Under the pieces are notes generated by a model. The model ran no database searches. It was not told the origin of the DNA and saw only the letters and a list, made by a program, of their open reading frames with translations. Below, piece by piece: positions 49,595 through 58,735 of a stretch of DNA of 64,000 nt. This DNA comes from Leptospira koniambonensis (GTDB lineage Bacteria; Spirochaetota; Leptospiria; Leptospirales; Leptospiraceae): NCBI RefSeq assembly GCF_004769555.1, contig NZ_RQFY01000004.1:1798001-1862000 (forward strand), given 5' to 3'. Numbering within the stretch: position 1 is the first letter of the stretch; each line of letters opens with the position of its first letter. The position numbers and the translations under genes were made by a program.

Positions 49595-51068
49595 CTAATT
49601 TTTCGGCCAGGTCTACAAGCAGCCTTACGCCATATCCACTTGGTCCGTTCCCAATTTGGGTCCCAGATGCTTTTTTTCTCCAAGCAGTTCCTGCAATATC
49701 AATATGAGCCCAGTCAATTCCTGGATCCACAAAACGTTCCAGGTATTTTGCAGCAGAAAGGCTTCCACCAGGACGTCCTGCAATATTACGTAAATCCGCT
49801 ATATCACTTTTTAGGTCTTCACCATATTCTTCCCATAAAGGTAGATTCCAGGTTCTTTCGTCGGAAGAAGTAGAAGCCTCGTCCAAAAGCCCACGTAGTT
49901 TGTCGGAATTACTCATAACTCCAGCAGCTTCATGGCCCAAAGAAATGATGATTGCTCCTGTTAAAGTGGCCAGATCTATCATGTAGTCCGGTTTGTATTT
50001 TTTTCCTACGTAAGAAAGAACATCCCCTAAAACAAGACGGCCTTCTGCATCCGTGTTTTGGACTTCTACAGTGAGTCCATTATGAGCAGTATAAACGTCT
50101 CCCGGTTTCAAAGCGGCAGCATCCGGCATATTCTCCGCAACTCCGATAGCAGCAATTACTGGAACTGAGATGCCTAATTCTGCGATCGCTCCGATCGCAT
50201 GGATCACTGCAGCAGCACCGCACATATCATATTTCATTTCGTGCATGTCTTGTGCAGGTTTGATACTGATCCCGCCCGAATCGAATGTGAGACCCTTTCC
50301 GATCAGAGCTAATTTCTTTTTGGATTTTGCCTTAGGTGGGTTATATTCCAAAACGATCATCTTAGGCTTTTTATCTGAACCTTGGGAAACTGCAAGAATT
50401 CCACCCATCTTTTCTTTTTTAAGCTGGGGTTCGTCCATTACAGTGATCTTTAGTCCTGCTTCTTTTGCGATCTCTTTGGAACGAGAAACAAATTCTTCTG
50501 GAGTGAAATGATTCGCAGGAAGGTGAGCGATATATCTGGCGCCATTCACATATTTGCTGACTGCTCTGGATTTATCCAAACCTGCTTTAGCAGATTTTTC
50601 TGCATTAGGATCTTCTAATACGAAACTTACATTTCCGAATTTTAGTTTTTTCTCTTTAAAATCCTTTGTAAGAACATTGATTGGAAATGCACCTAGATCG
50701 ATTGAATTTGCGATCTGATAAACCAAAGAAGAAGGGGAAAGAGTTTTGGTCAAAAATCTGGTGAGTTTGATCTCCAATCCAACTGAATCCCATTTACGAA
50801 GTTTTTCTCCTATACTCAAGAAAATCTGAGCTACAGAGCGAATGCTAACTTTGTTGGAGTTCCCAAGGCCAAGGTAGATAATTTTTTCGGACTCATCTAT
50901 AAAACTTTGGCCGGATTCTGCTGTGAATATTCCTGAACGGATCTGATCAGAAAATTTGGTCTCTAATTCTTTAGGCAGATTGTCTTTTGTAACAGGGATT
51001 ACTTTATAAATATTTTTGGAAGTGTTCTTCCCGATGCTAAAATTGATTTTTGATCTTTCTATCTTCAT
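49575..51068 (-). CDS. pepA: Leucyl/cytosol aminopeptidase PepA
   Basis: This 497-residue M17 peptidase removes N-terminal residues. The catalytic region has [16 protein letters not shown] and the signature [14 protein letters not shown], with [11 protein letters not shown] between. The N-terminal domain is the macro-like PepA part. It starts within the bcp stop (ATGA overlap), so the pair forms one operon. Its end overlaps a forward-strand terminator. Confidence 0.95.
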   Translation of the reverse strand: MKIERSKINFSIGKNTSKNIYKVIPVTKDNLPKELETKFSDQIRSGIFTAESGQSFIDESEKIIYLGLGNSNKVSIRSVAQIFLSIGEKLRKWDSVGLEIKLTRFLTKTLSPSSLVYQIANSIDLGAFPINVLTKDFKEKKLKFGNVSFVLEDPNAEKSAKAGLDKSRAVSKYVNGARYIAHLPANHFTPEEFVSRSKEIAKEAGLKITVMDEPQLKKEKMGGILAVSQGSDKKPKMIVLEYNPPKAKSKKKLALIGKGLTFDSGGISIKPAQDMHEMKYDMCGAAAVIHAIGAIAELGISVPVIAAIGVAENMPDAAALKPGDVYTAHNGLTVEVQNTDAEGRLVLGDVLSYVGKKYKPDYMIDLATLTGAIIISLGHEAAGVMSNSDKLRGLLDEASTSSDERTWNLPLWEEYGEDLKSDIADLRNIAGRPGGSLSAAKYLERFVDPGIDWAHIDIAGTAWRKKASGTQIGNGPSGYGVRLLVDLAEKLEKNRGV

Positions 51069-51544
51069 TTTTTGTCCAACGCCTTGATATCTCCGAGTAT
51101 TTCGTCCACGTGACCTTTCACGCTAACTTTCGGATAAACTTTCAAAATTTTCAGATCTGTTCCGATCAAGAACGTGGTTCTGAGAATTCCCATAAATTCT
51201 CTTCCCATAAACTTTTTCAACTGCCAGACTCCATAAGCCTCGCAGATACTTCCGTCTTCATCAGAGAGAAGAGTAAAATTGAGTTCTTGTTTTTCTATAA
51301 ATTTCTGGTGGGACTTAACTGAATCTTTGGAGACGCCGACTACATTATAGCCTTCTTTTTTAAGTCTCGCGAAATTATCCCTAAAATCACAGGCCTCAGT
51401 AGTGCAGCCAGGGGTTTGGTCCTTAGGATAAAAATATAATACCAGACCGTTCTTTCCTGCCAGATCCTTGAGAGAGACCTTTTCCCCGTCTTGGTTCAGG
51501 GTCGTAAAACTAGGGGCCTTGGAGCCCGCTTTTAAAGTACTCAT
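51065..51544 (-). CDS. bcp: Peroxiredoxin Bcp/PrxQ
   Basis: This 159-residue thiol peroxidase has a peroxidatic Cys47 and resolving Cys52 in [13 protein letters not shown], with YFYPKDQ before it. It is an atypical two-Cys form that reduces peroxides using thioredoxin. It starts the bcp-pepA operon. The divergent TPR-like gene has a long leader hairpin next to its promoter. Confidence 0.95.
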   Translation of the reverse strand: MSTLKAGSKAPSFTTLNQDGEKVSLKDLAGKNGLVLYFYPKDQTPGCTTEACDFRDNFARLKKEGYNVVGVSKDSVKSHQKFIEKQELNFTLLSDEDGSICEAYGVWQLKKFMGREFMGILRTTFLIGTDLKILKVYPKVSVKGHVDEILGDIKALDKK

Positions 51545-51595
51545 ACAAAGACAAATGATGGGGAACTCTGCTTCTATACAAGATTTTTTGTTTCG

Positions 51596-51647
51596 TTTCC
51601 GATTTCAGAAGGGAAGAAGAAGGTAAAAAGCCTTGCGAAATCGGAAA
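51596..51647 (+). promoter_or_regulatory. Long leader hairpin
   Basis: TTTCCGATTTC (51596-51606) and GAAATCGGAAA (51637-51647) are perfect 11-bp complements. After a two-by-two mismatch, AAGG (51609-51612) pairs with CCTT (51631-51634). The hairpin ends 19 bp before the ATG at 51667 and starts 51 bp from the bcp start. It may be a regulatory leader, or an operator shared with bcp. No U-run follows. Confidence 0.5.
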
Positions 51648-51666
51648 AGCTGACGATAGTAAAACT

Positions 51667-52041
51667 ATGGATCCTAAAGAAAGAATGGAACTGATCCGTC
51701 AGGGAAATCAGGCCTTCAACGAAGGTGATATCCGAAAGGCCAGGGAATGTTTTCTGAAAACGGAATACAAGGACGGGCTCATTCGTTTAGGAGACCATTT
51801 CATGTTCGAGAAAAAACTTCCGATCCTAGCCTATGGTTATTATAAGAAGGCGGGCTATCAGAGAAGGATAGACGAAATTTTCCAAAGAATGTTATGGGCA
51901 CTTTCCCAATGGCTCGGACCTGATAAGTTCAAAAATCCCGAACCCGAAAGAAAAGCTCCGGATCCGGAAGATTTTGTGGTCCATCCAATTTTAAGACAAA
52001 CCGCCTTGGACATTCTCAAGAAAAACGGAATGTCTATCTAA
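51667..52041 (+). CDS. Small TPR-like unknown protein
   Basis: This 124-residue protein has one clear TPR-like helix pair (IRQGNQAFNEGDIRKARECFLKT) and a second helical part (LAYGYYKKAGYQRRIDEIF), then a Pro-rich linker and a short C-terminal helix (LRQTALDILKKNGM). It is probably a scaffold or adaptor. No family name is recognised. Its stop overlaps the convergent VOC gene. Confidence 0.6.
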   Translation: MDPKERMELIRQGNQAFNEGDIRKARECFLKTEYKDGLIRLGDHFMFEKKLPILAYGYYKKAGYQRRIDEIFQRMLWALSQWLGPDKFKNPEPERKAPDPEDFVVHPILRQTALDILKKNGMSI

Positions 52042-52421
52042 GCGCTTACTGGCGCCGTATACTTCACGAAATCTATACCGATACCATTCGGATCAGAAAC
52101 TGCAAAATGTCTGTCTCCCCATTCTTCTTCCTTTAGATCCAAAAGAATAGTTAAGTTTTTCTTTTTCAGTTCAGAATAAAGAAGATCTACATCTTCAGTT
52201 TCAATCGTGATATACATTCCAAATCCAGAATATTCTTTTTGGAAGGCGGGATTTTGGCCTGGAAGATCCGGAAGTAAAAATGAAATTTCATGTTTTCCGC
52301 TTGGGGTAGAAAGAAGAATGTACCAATCATTCTCAAAAACGATCTGAAATCCTAATTTTCCTACATAGAATTCTTTGGTTTCTTTCAGTTTACTTGTAAC
52401 GATTCCTGGATTTAATTTCAT
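52038..52421 (-). CDS. VOC/glyoxalase-family protein
   Basis: This 127-residue protein has the VOC pattern: SKLKETKEFYVGKLGFQIVFE, WYILLSTPSGKHEISFLLP, and the C-terminal EEWGDRHFAVSDPNGIGIDFV. It may be a glyoxalase-like or antibiotic-resistance-like enzyme, but the metal ligands (His, Glu) are not fully diagnostic. It lies downstream of the AraC regulator gene. Confidence 0.8.
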   Translation of the reverse strand: MKLNPGIVTSKLKETKEFYVGKLGFQIVFENDWYILLSTPSGKHEISFLLPDLPGQNPAFQKEYSGFGMYITIETEDVDLLYSELKKKNLTILLDLKEEEWGDRHFAVSDPNGIGIDFVKYTAPVSA

Positions 52422-52489
52422 AAGTTTCTCCTATGAATTTGAATTTAACCTAAAACCAAAGATAAGGATTGTAAAAATCGGACAAAGTA

Positions 52490-53254
52490 TTAGCGGAATT
52501 TACGCAAAGAAGAAGGTGTGAGACCGGTAAATTTCTTCCAGTCTTTAATAAAATGAGACTGGTCATAAAAACCTTCTCCAATATCCAACTGGCCGTTTTC
52601 CTTCCAATTTCTGAGAGCAGTTTGGAACCTAAGAACTTTTGCAAATTCCTTAGGAGAAAGTCCTATATTTTCGGAAAACAATCTTCTCAGATGCCTGGAA
52701 GAAATTTGAAATCCTAATTTTTCAGTGGGCTTTTGAAAATCTGAATATATCTCGTGCAGAGAAGTTTGGATTCGTTGGTCAGTTTCTAAGGACTTCTTCT
52801 TTAAAAGTTCCGAAAAATAAAGATCACATGTTTTGATACGATTGAAAAAAGAATTAGAAATTCTTAATTTATCTTCTAACTCTTTGGCTTCTGTCGGAAA
52901 TATTTCATAAAAAGGATAAGTTTGAGCTTTGATCTCTCCTAAATCCATTTTAAAAAATCTGCGAATTCCAGAAGGTAAAAATCGTATTCCAAACCAACGA
53001 TCTCCTGGCTGGATCGGAAAACTTTCTAAGGAAATAGGGGAGAGTGAAATTAAGATAGGATCATCCGAGTTTACATTCATGATTAGATCTACGCAAGCAT
53101 CTGGAACGACTTGGTATTGGCTCGGTGTGGATAGTTCGGAACTGAATTCCCAGTAATATGCGATACAAGAGATGAGTGCTGTGCAAGGCGCGATCTCGGA
53201 ATATTGGATTCCTAGATTGAGTTGTAACGGACTGAAATCTTTTTTGTATTCCAT
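52490..53254 (-). CDS. AraC-family regulator
   Basis: This 254-residue protein has an N-terminal sensing domain ([41 protein letters not shown]) of the type found with DUF6597, and a C-terminal AraC DNA-binding domain ([55 protein letters not shown]). It diverges from the GH18 gene and precedes the VOC gene, either of which could be a target. The ligand is unknown. Confidence 0.87.
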   Translation of the reverse strand: MEYKKDFSPLQLNLGIQYSEIAPCTALISCIAYYWEFSSELSTPSQYQVVPDACVDLIMNVNSDDPILISLSPISLESFPIQPGDRWFGIRFLPSGIRRFFKMDLGEIKAQTYPFYEIFPTEAKELEDKLRISNSFFNRIKTCDLYFSELLKKKSLETDQRIQTSLHEIYSDFQKPTEKLGFQISSRHLRRLFSENIGLSPKEFAKVLRFQTALRNWKENGQLDIGEGFYDQSHFIKDWKKFTGLTPSSLRKFR

Positions 53255-53327
53255 CTTCAGAACTATCGTTTCTTTGGATTTGTTTTACTACTTGTCATTG
53301 TTTCTATTTGTTAAAACTTCGGAAACA

Positions 53328-54599
53328 TTGAAACGTATTATTGATCAGCTATTTTTCCTTATTCTTATTTTAGCATTCTCTGCCGTTTTGGGAGCATGCT
53401 TTTTGGAGCAGCCAAATGGATCCCAAAAGGTTGTACATCCAACAGCTAAAGAAGGCAGATTATTTGCTTCTACCTGGTCCCAAGATTTTTATGCGATGAT
53501 GAAGTATGTCCATCTTTATGATGAGATCCATCCATTTTTGTATAATCTGGAAGGAGGTCGCAGCAATACTGGACGTATACTTTCCGTTTGGAAGAAGGAT
53601 GAAATAGACGAAAGGATCCGTTGGCTAAGGCTCATGTCTCCTCGTACATTGATCATTCCCACAATCTTTCGATGGGAAAATGATTTCGAAAAAGTTTCGG
53701 ATGTGATCGGTCTAAATGGAAATACTAAAGTTAGAGATCTTCATATCCAAAATATTCTTAAAGAGATAGATACTTATGGATACGATGGGATAGATATAGA
53801 CTACGAAGGAATGACCTGCGAGAAAAAAGAAGTATTTCAGGAATTTCTAATACTTCTTCGTGACGAACTGCATAAAAAAGGAAAAATCTTATCAGTAGCC
53901 ATTCACCCTAAGACTGTTGCAGAGAAAACTTCCGTATATCCTTGTAAAGGGTTAAAATCTCCTATCCAAGTGGATTTTTACGAAGCCTATAGAGGACAAT
54001 TAACTCACGATTATGAGTTTTTGGGAAAGGTTGCAGATAAGGTCAAAATTATGGCCTATGAACTGCATCCCCGTAAGCAAGGTTTTCCAGGTCCTGGACC
54101 CCAGGCTCCTGATTGGTGGATCGATAAAATTTTAGAATATGCAGTTGCTCGTATTCCTAATGAAAAGTTGTATATGGCAATCCCAACATATGGATATGAT
54201 TGGGCATTACATTGTCAGGCAGAAACAAAATCAGTCTATTATTCGCGCGCAAAATGGATCCGGGATAAAATGGCCCCTAGGAAAGAAGAGCCAACAGACG
54301 TATTAGAAATTTTTAAAACACAGCCAAAGGCGGCAGATTGGACTTATCTCAGGCCTTATTTATACAGACACCAAGGACATGTATATTCAGATCCTTCTCT
54401 TTGGTATCGAATGGGTGGCTGTGATCGTGTAGCATTCTATATGAATAGAAGCGCTTTCGAAAAGAAGATGAAAATATTAGATAAATATAAGATCCGGGGA
54501 TTTTCTTTCTGGCAATTGATAGAAGATAACGATCCTGAGATCAATAAATATCTGGAAGAAAAATTAGGAGAAGAAGCCAAGATCACTCCTTCTCCTTAA
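53328..54599 (+). CDS. GH18-family glycosidase lipoprotein
   Basis: This is a protein of about 423 residues. The likely start is TTG at 53328, giving [23 protein letters not shown], a signal peptide with lipobox LGAC. An earlier frame start at 53172 would run into the AraC gene. The catalytic motif is [10 protein letters not shown] (DxxDxDxE, with Glu as acid). [23 protein letters not shown] and the terminal [11 protein letters not shown] are GH18 features. Chitinase or peptidoglycan-type endo-N-acetylglucosaminidase activity is possible. The divergent AraC regulator is 73 bp away. Confidence 0.82.
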   Translation: MKRIIDQLFFLILILAFSAVLGACFLEQPNGSQKVVHPTAKEGRLFASTWSQDFYAMMKYVHLYDEIHPFLYNLEGGRSNTGRILSVWKKDEIDERIRWLRLMSPRTLIIPTIFRWENDFEKVSDVIGLNGNTKVRDLHIQNILKEIDTYGYDGIDIDYEGMTCEKKEVFQEFLILLRDELHKKGKILSVAIHPKTVAEKTSVYPCKGLKSPIQVDFYEAYRGQLTHDYEFLGKVADKVKIMAYELHPRKQGFPGPGPQAPDWWIDKILEYAVARIPNEKLYMAIPTYGYDWALHCQAETKSVYYSRAKWIRDKMAPRKEEPTDVLEIFKTQPKAADWTYLRPYLYRHQGHVYSDPSLWYRMGGCDRVAFYMNRSAFEKKMKILDKYKIRGFSFWQLIEDNDPEINKYLEEKLGEEAKITPSP

Positions 54600-54625
54600 T
54601 CTATTGTAATAAACGGAGATGATTT

Positions 54626-55630
54626 TTATTTCGTCAATTTGACGACCGGTGCTTCCCCCCACTGAGAAGGTTCATGCCCGTAAATTACTTTCGTTTTTGG
54701 AAACTTTTTTACGAAGGAATTCATTCTACGAATGATATCCGTTCCCATCTCTTTGTTCACTGTAAATCCAGGAGGGACTTCGTTATCGAATCCACCTTTT
54801 AAGTGGGAGGAATCGAACGTGAATAATAAGGGCCCGCTTGCCGCATTGAGTAGGACTGCAATTTCGCCTTCCGTATGGCCTTTAGCGGAGATTACCCAAA
54901 CAGAACCGTCACCATAAAGATCGTAAACCGAACCTAGAATAGGCATCTCGAAAAAATTCTCCTTAGGAAGAATTGACAGATCGAAATCAACGGAAAGTGC
55001 TTCTGAGGAATATCCGTGAAAAACTGCGAATATTTTACTCGCGTCTTTGGCTTCTTCCTCATGTATCAATACGCGAACCGGCCCCCTATTTCGGAGAGCT
55101 TTCATCCCGCCGATATGATCCCAGTGTAAATGAGATGCTAAAACGAAATTTAAATTATCATTAGAAATATTTAATGTATTTAGTTGGCTTGCAGTGTCTC
55201 GCCCAGGCTCTGAGAGACATTTCGTATTGAATAATGGACCGATTAGGCTGAAATCGCATCGATTCTCGGAATCGATGTTGGGTACCCCAGAATCCAATAG
55301 GAAATATCCTTGTTCCGGATGTTTTATTAGGTAACTAAGGGCGGGTACCCATTGGTCTCGTTTTTCTTTTTCCGGTGTCTTCGGATTATCTGCATCTATC
55401 AAGACAGAAGGTCCTGTAAAAACATTACCTGTCAGAAAGGCTGTGACTTCTAAACGGGTGGGTTTGGATAAAACTTCTTCCCAATTCTTGAACTTTTTCT
55501 CCTGTTTTGATTCGCTCTTCCAAACCTGAGCAGTTTTCTTTATAGGAGCTCCTAAAAAACAATCGTTACTGGTTAAAAGGGAGAATAGTAGAAGGCTCCC
55601 AAAAGTGATTTTTCGAGTATAGTTTGGCAT
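54626..55630 (-). CDS. AHL-lactonase-like MBL hydrolase, exported
   Basis: This 334-residue protein has an N-terminal hydrophobic signal (ITFGSLLLFSLLTSNDC, possibly a lipobox). The MBL core has SHLHWDHIGG, AKGHTEGEIAVLL, FTFDSSHLKGG and VIYGHEPSQW. The pattern and length match the AHL-lactonase family (AiiA-like), but phosphodiesterase or other esterase activity cannot be excluded. It diverges from the Crp/Fnr regulator with 109 bp between them, and a long-spacer ATGGAAC/GTTCCAT dyad lies in that gap. Confidence 0.8.
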   Translation of the reverse strand: MPNYTRKITFGSLLLFSLLTSNDCFLGAPIKKTAQVWKSESKQEKKFKNWEEVLSKPTRLEVTAFLTGNVFTGPSVLIDADNPKTPEKEKRDQWVPALSYLIKHPEQGYFLLDSGVPNIDSENRCDFSLIGPLFNTKCLSEPGRDTASQLNTLNISNDNLNFVLASHLHWDHIGGMKALRNRGPVRVLIHEEEAKDASKIFAVFHGYSSEALSVDFDLSILPKENFFEMPILGSVYDLYGDGSVWVISAKGHTEGEIAVLLNAASGPLLFTFDSSHLKGGFDNEVPPGFTVNKEMGTDIIRRMNSFVKKFPKTKVIYGHEPSQWGEAPVVKLTK

Positions 55631-55686
55631 TTGAATCCTCTATATTTCGGAATTTAAGATTTCCGATTCATTCTGATTTAAGATAC

Positions 55687-55723
55687 ATGGAACTTGGCCG
55701 ATCTTCTGGGACTTTTGTTCCAT
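55687..55723. promoter_or_regulatory. Spaced ATGGAAC/GTTCCAT dyad
   Basis: Perfect 7-bp complementary arms lie at 55687-55693 and 55717-55723, 23 bases apart. They sit between the divergent MBL and Crp/Fnr genes, just upstream of the latter's start. The spacing is more like a hairpin or two half-sites than a Crp box. Confidence 0.3.
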
Positions 55724-55739
55724 TCGGTAAGAAAAATGT

Positions 55740-56441
55740 ATGAAATTTTCGAAGGAAGTTTCCAAAGCTCTAGAGTTAAGTATCTTTTCTTCTTTGGAAA
55801 AAGAGAGTTATCTACCTCTGATTGAAAGAGGAGTTTTAGTAAAATTTAAAGCAGGACAAATCGCTCAAAGAAAACCGGGGGATCCTGAATATGCAGGGCT
55901 TGTTCTCTCGGGATTTTTTAGGATGTATCTTTTTGCAGAATCGGGAAGACAAACTACGGTTCGTTACACTAGACAGGGCGATATGATGGGAATTGTAGGA
56001 GCTCTAACACCCGAAGAAAAAACTGGGCAGCCGGAAGAGACATTCGTTCAGTCCTTGACCGATTCTGAAGTGCTCGCATTGTCCTTCGAAGATCTAAGAT
56101 CCTATGGGAAAAAATCTGCCGAACTTGCTTGGTTATTTGCAGAAGAATGTGCAAGAAGGGCCTACGCGGCTCTTCGGGAATTGTACGGGGTTAGTTTTAT
56201 GGGAGTTAGACAAAGACTTGCTAGACACTTACTCTTGAACGCGATTAGCGGAGAAAATCCTCCTTTTCTATCGGTGAATCTTTCCCAACAGGATCTCGCC
56301 GATTCGATCGGAACAGTAAGAGAGGTGATCGTTCGGGAACTCAGGAGTTTGAAACAGGAAGGATTAATCGCTAGCTCTCGAAATCGGATAGAAATCCTAG
56401 ATCCGATCGGATTACATTCAGTTTCCGAAGAAGGTCATTAA
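55740..56441 (+). CDS. Crp/Fnr-family regulator
   Basis: This 233-residue protein has a cyclic-nucleotide-binding-like N-terminal barrel (LVLSGFFRMYLFAESGRQTTVRYTRQGDMMG) and a Crp-type helix-turn-helix (LSQQDLADSIGTVREVIVRELRSLKQEGLIASSRNRIEI). There are no Fnr-type cysteine clusters. Residues expected for cAMP binding are not clearly conserved, so the ligand is unknown. It probably regulates itself and the divergent MBL gene. Confidence 0.9.
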   Translation: MKFSKEVSKALELSIFSSLEKESYLPLIERGVLVKFKAGQIAQRKPGDPEYAGLVLSGFFRMYLFAESGRQTTVRYTRQGDMMGIVGALTPEEKTGQPEETFVQSLTDSEVLALSFEDLRSYGKKSAELAWLFAEECARRAYAALRELYGVSFMGVRQRLARHLLLNAISGENPPFLSVNLSQQDLADSIGTVREVIVRELRSLKQEGLIASSRNRIEILDPIGLHSVSEEGH

Positions 56442-56451
56442 TTCAGGTATA

Positions 56452-57621
56452 TTATTCTTTCATGATACTTCCGGAGATGATCAATTTTTGGATCTCGCTT
56501 GTTCCTCCACCTATTTCTCCTAAGCGTGTGTCTCTATATAGGCGAGAAACTTTATATTCGTCCATATAACCTGCGCCCCCATGTATTTGTACCGCAAGAT
56601 TTGTAACTTCTCTTGCTGCAGTAGTTGCGAATAATTTACATGCGGCGCATTTTCCGGAAAGACTCATGCTTGGTTTTCCTTCCGATTCCATTTTTTCCAT
56701 TTCCCAAGCGGTATTATAAGTAAGCCATTTTGCTGCTTCATACTTAGAATAAATTTCTGCGAGCATGAATGCAACACCCTGGTGTTGGTAAATGGATTTG
56801 CCGAAACTTTTGCGGGAAGCAGAGAAAGATTTAGATTCATCTAAACAAGCCTTCATAACTCCTAAGGAATAAGCCGCCAAAGAAAGTCTTTCTGCGTTGA
56901 AGGTTTGCATTGTTTGTCTAAAACCTTTTCCTAATTTACCTAAAATATTTTCTTCCGGAACTTCTACATCTTCGAAGAATAATGCTCCAGTAGGGGATGC
57001 TTTCAATCCCATCTTATCCATTGCAGCAGACCTGGAGATACCTTTGGAGTTCAGATCTACTATAAAATGAGTGAGTCCCTTTTCTTTTCCAGTTTCGTCT
57101 TGGGTTCTTGCAAGAACCAAACAATAGTCCGCATTAGGTGCATTTGTTATAAAAGTTTTTTGGCCTGAGAGAAGATAACGATCCTTTCCTGATTTTTTAG
57201 CAAGTGAAGAAAGTCCTGAAACATCAGAACCTCCATCAGGTTCCGTAACGCCTAAGGAGCCGATCGTTTTGCCTGAGATAATATTTGGCAGATACTTTTT
57301 CTTTTGCTCTGGTGTTCCGAAATGTTTAATAGGAAGTCCGAATAAACCTGCAGAAGCACCTGCACTGAAAAATGTAGAACCACAAGATTCTGAAATAATC
57401 TCCATGGCTAAAGTGCTTAAAAAAACTCCGGCACCTTGTCCGCCGAATTCCTCTTCATGCAAAAGACCTAAATAACCAGCTTCTCCCAGCTTGAGATAAT
57501 GAGATCTGGGAAGTTCCTTTGTTTTATCCGCTTCTTCCGCAAATGGACTGATCTCCTTTTTGCAAAAATTACGAAATGATTCTGTGAACTCTTGTTCATC
57601 GGAACTTAGGCTAAAATCCAT
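56452..57621 (-). CDS. Acyl-CoA dehydrogenase
   Basis: This is a 389-residue FAD enzyme. I chose the ATG at 57621 (MDFSLSSDEQEF), which has GAGG upstream; the earlier ATG at 57663 adds 14 residues unlike the family. It has GVTEPDGGSDVSGL, GQKTFITNAPNADY, and the C-terminal IHGGAGYMDEYKVSRLYRDTRLGEIGGGTSEIQK, whose Glu is the expected catalytic base. It oxidises an acyl-CoA in beta-oxidation or amino-acid breakdown; the chain length is unknown. Confidence 0.95.
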   Translation of the reverse strand: MDFSLSSDEQEFTESFRNFCKKEISPFAEEADKTKELPRSHYLKLGEAGYLGLLHEEEFGGQGAGVFLSTLAMEIISESCGSTFFSAGASAGLFGLPIKHFGTPEQKKKYLPNIISGKTIGSLGVTEPDGGSDVSGLSSLAKKSGKDRYLLSGQKTFITNAPNADYCLVLARTQDETGKEKGLTHFIVDLNSKGISRSAAMDKMGLKASPTGALFFEDVEVPEENILGKLGKGFRQTMQTFNAERLSLAAYSLGVMKACLDESKSFSASRKSFGKSIYQHQGVAFMLAEIYSKYEAAKWLTYNTAWEMEKMESEGKPSMSLSGKCAACKLFATTAAREVTNLAVQIHGGAGYMDEYKVSRLYRDTRLGEIGGGTSEIQKLIISGSIMKE

Positions 57622-57762
57622 TAATGATCCCTCGGATCCTGCTAAACTCGAAGAAACATACATGAAGGCAAGTAGAATTCCTTGCGTCCGAATATCGTTT
57701 GTTAGGAATGCAAACTAAATATGGATTTAAACTGAAGTTCTATATTCCAAAAATTTAAAATA

Positions 57763-58557
57763 CTATTTTCCTTTGAAAACTGCAGTTCTTTTTTCCAGTA
57801 GGGAGCGGATACCTTCTTGGCCGTCTTCCGATTTTAAACAATCAGTCACCAAAGGTACTAGATCATCAATTGCTTCCAGATCTCCAACTTCGATTGCTTT
57901 TCTTGCATTTTCGAGAACCGCATCTATTGCTTTTGGAGCTTGGGCGGAAATTTTTTCGGCAAGTTCTATTGCTCTTGCTAATAATTCTTTTTTAGGCAGA
58001 ACTTCTTGTAAAATTCCAATCCGATATCCTTCAGAAGCATCGAAAGTGTCTCCTGTTAAGATATATTTCATTGCATTTCCCCAACCTGAAGCTTTTACGA
58101 ATCGGATTGTAGCTCCGCCAAAAGGCAAAATCCCTCTTTGTACTTCCATTTGAGCGAATACTGTTTTCTCTGCGGCGAGAGCAATGTCGGAAGCTAACAT
58201 CAATTCAATTCCTAAAGTTAGGCAAAACCCGTGGACTGCAGTGATCAAAGGTTTTTTTCGAATTCTACCTGTTCCCCCAGTATCCCAAGGATTGATATTT
58301 CCCTTTTGGAAAAAATTTCTGCCTTGTTCGATAATCGATTTAGCAACATCTTCCAATTCTAAACCGAAAGTGAAATGAAGACCATTTGCATATAGAACCG
58401 CGCATCTGGAACTTGGATCATCTTCGTAAACAGTAAGGGCATCACTTAACTCCATGATCATCTGTGTATTCATCGCGTTCCTGGCATCGGGGCGATTGAG
58501 TGCAATACAGAACACAGGACCTTTCTTTTCGATTTGGATATAAGTATACGATTTCAT
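57763..58557 (-). CDS. Enoyl-CoA hydratase/isomerase family (crotonase)
   Basis: This 264-residue crotonase has the oxyanion hole regions NRPDARNAMNTQMI and AVLYANGLHFTFGLEL, then ITAVHGFCLTLGIELMLASDIALA and VQRGILPFGGATIRF. The classic second Glu is not sure by eye, so hydratase is not certain. It follows the acyl-CoA dehydrogenase in the map (the two are on the same strand) and a perfect dyad lies just upstream of its start. Confidence 0.92.
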   Translation of the reverse strand: MKSYTYIQIEKKGPVFCIALNRPDARNAMNTQMIMELSDALTVYEDDPSSRCAVLYANGLHFTFGLELEDVAKSIIEQGRNFFQKGNINPWDTGGTGRIRKKPLITAVHGFCLTLGIELMLASDIALAAEKTVFAQMEVQRGILPFGGATIRFVKASGWGNAMKYILTGDTFDASEGYRIGILQEVLPKKELLARAIELAEKISAQAPKAIDAVLENARKAIEVGDLEAIDDLVPLVTDCLKSEDGQEGIRSLLEKRTAVFKGK

Positions 58558-58573
58558 AAAATCCTCCGGGGCA

Positions 58574-58593
58574 GGTAGACCATATAGTCTACC
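58574..58593. promoter_or_regulatory. Perfect GGTAGAC-N6-GTCTACC operator-like dyad
   Basis: GGTAGAC (58574-58580) and GTCTACC (58587-58593) are perfect 7-bp arms with CATATA between. The element is 17-36 bp upstream of the crotonase start, an operator-like place. TetR-type fatty-acid regulators use sites of this size, but none is encoded here. Confidence 0.55.
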
Positions 58594-58700
58594 ATTTGGA
58601 TCCTATGTCTTTTGTTTTTCTAAATTTGATGTCAAACTTCTTTGGTTTTTGGAAAGAACAGATTTCGTTTCCCAACTAAAATAGGAGGTCCTACAGAAGG

Positions 58701-58728
58701 TTGACAACCTGCAAGGATAGTAGATAAA
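58701..58728 (+). promoter_or_regulatory. Possible sigma-70 promoter for membrane AraC gene
   Basis: TTGACA (58701-58706) is followed after 16 bases by GATAAA (58723-58728), a moderate -10 match. The start codon at 58736 is only 8 bases further, so the transcript would be nearly leaderless. Support is weak. Confidence 0.3.
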
Positions 58729-58735
58729 GCCTTGG

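Noticed and set aside
53172..53327. Long start of the GH18 gene inside the AraC gene
   Set aside because: It would overlap a divergent gene. The TTG at 53328 gives a normal lipoprotein signal peptide.
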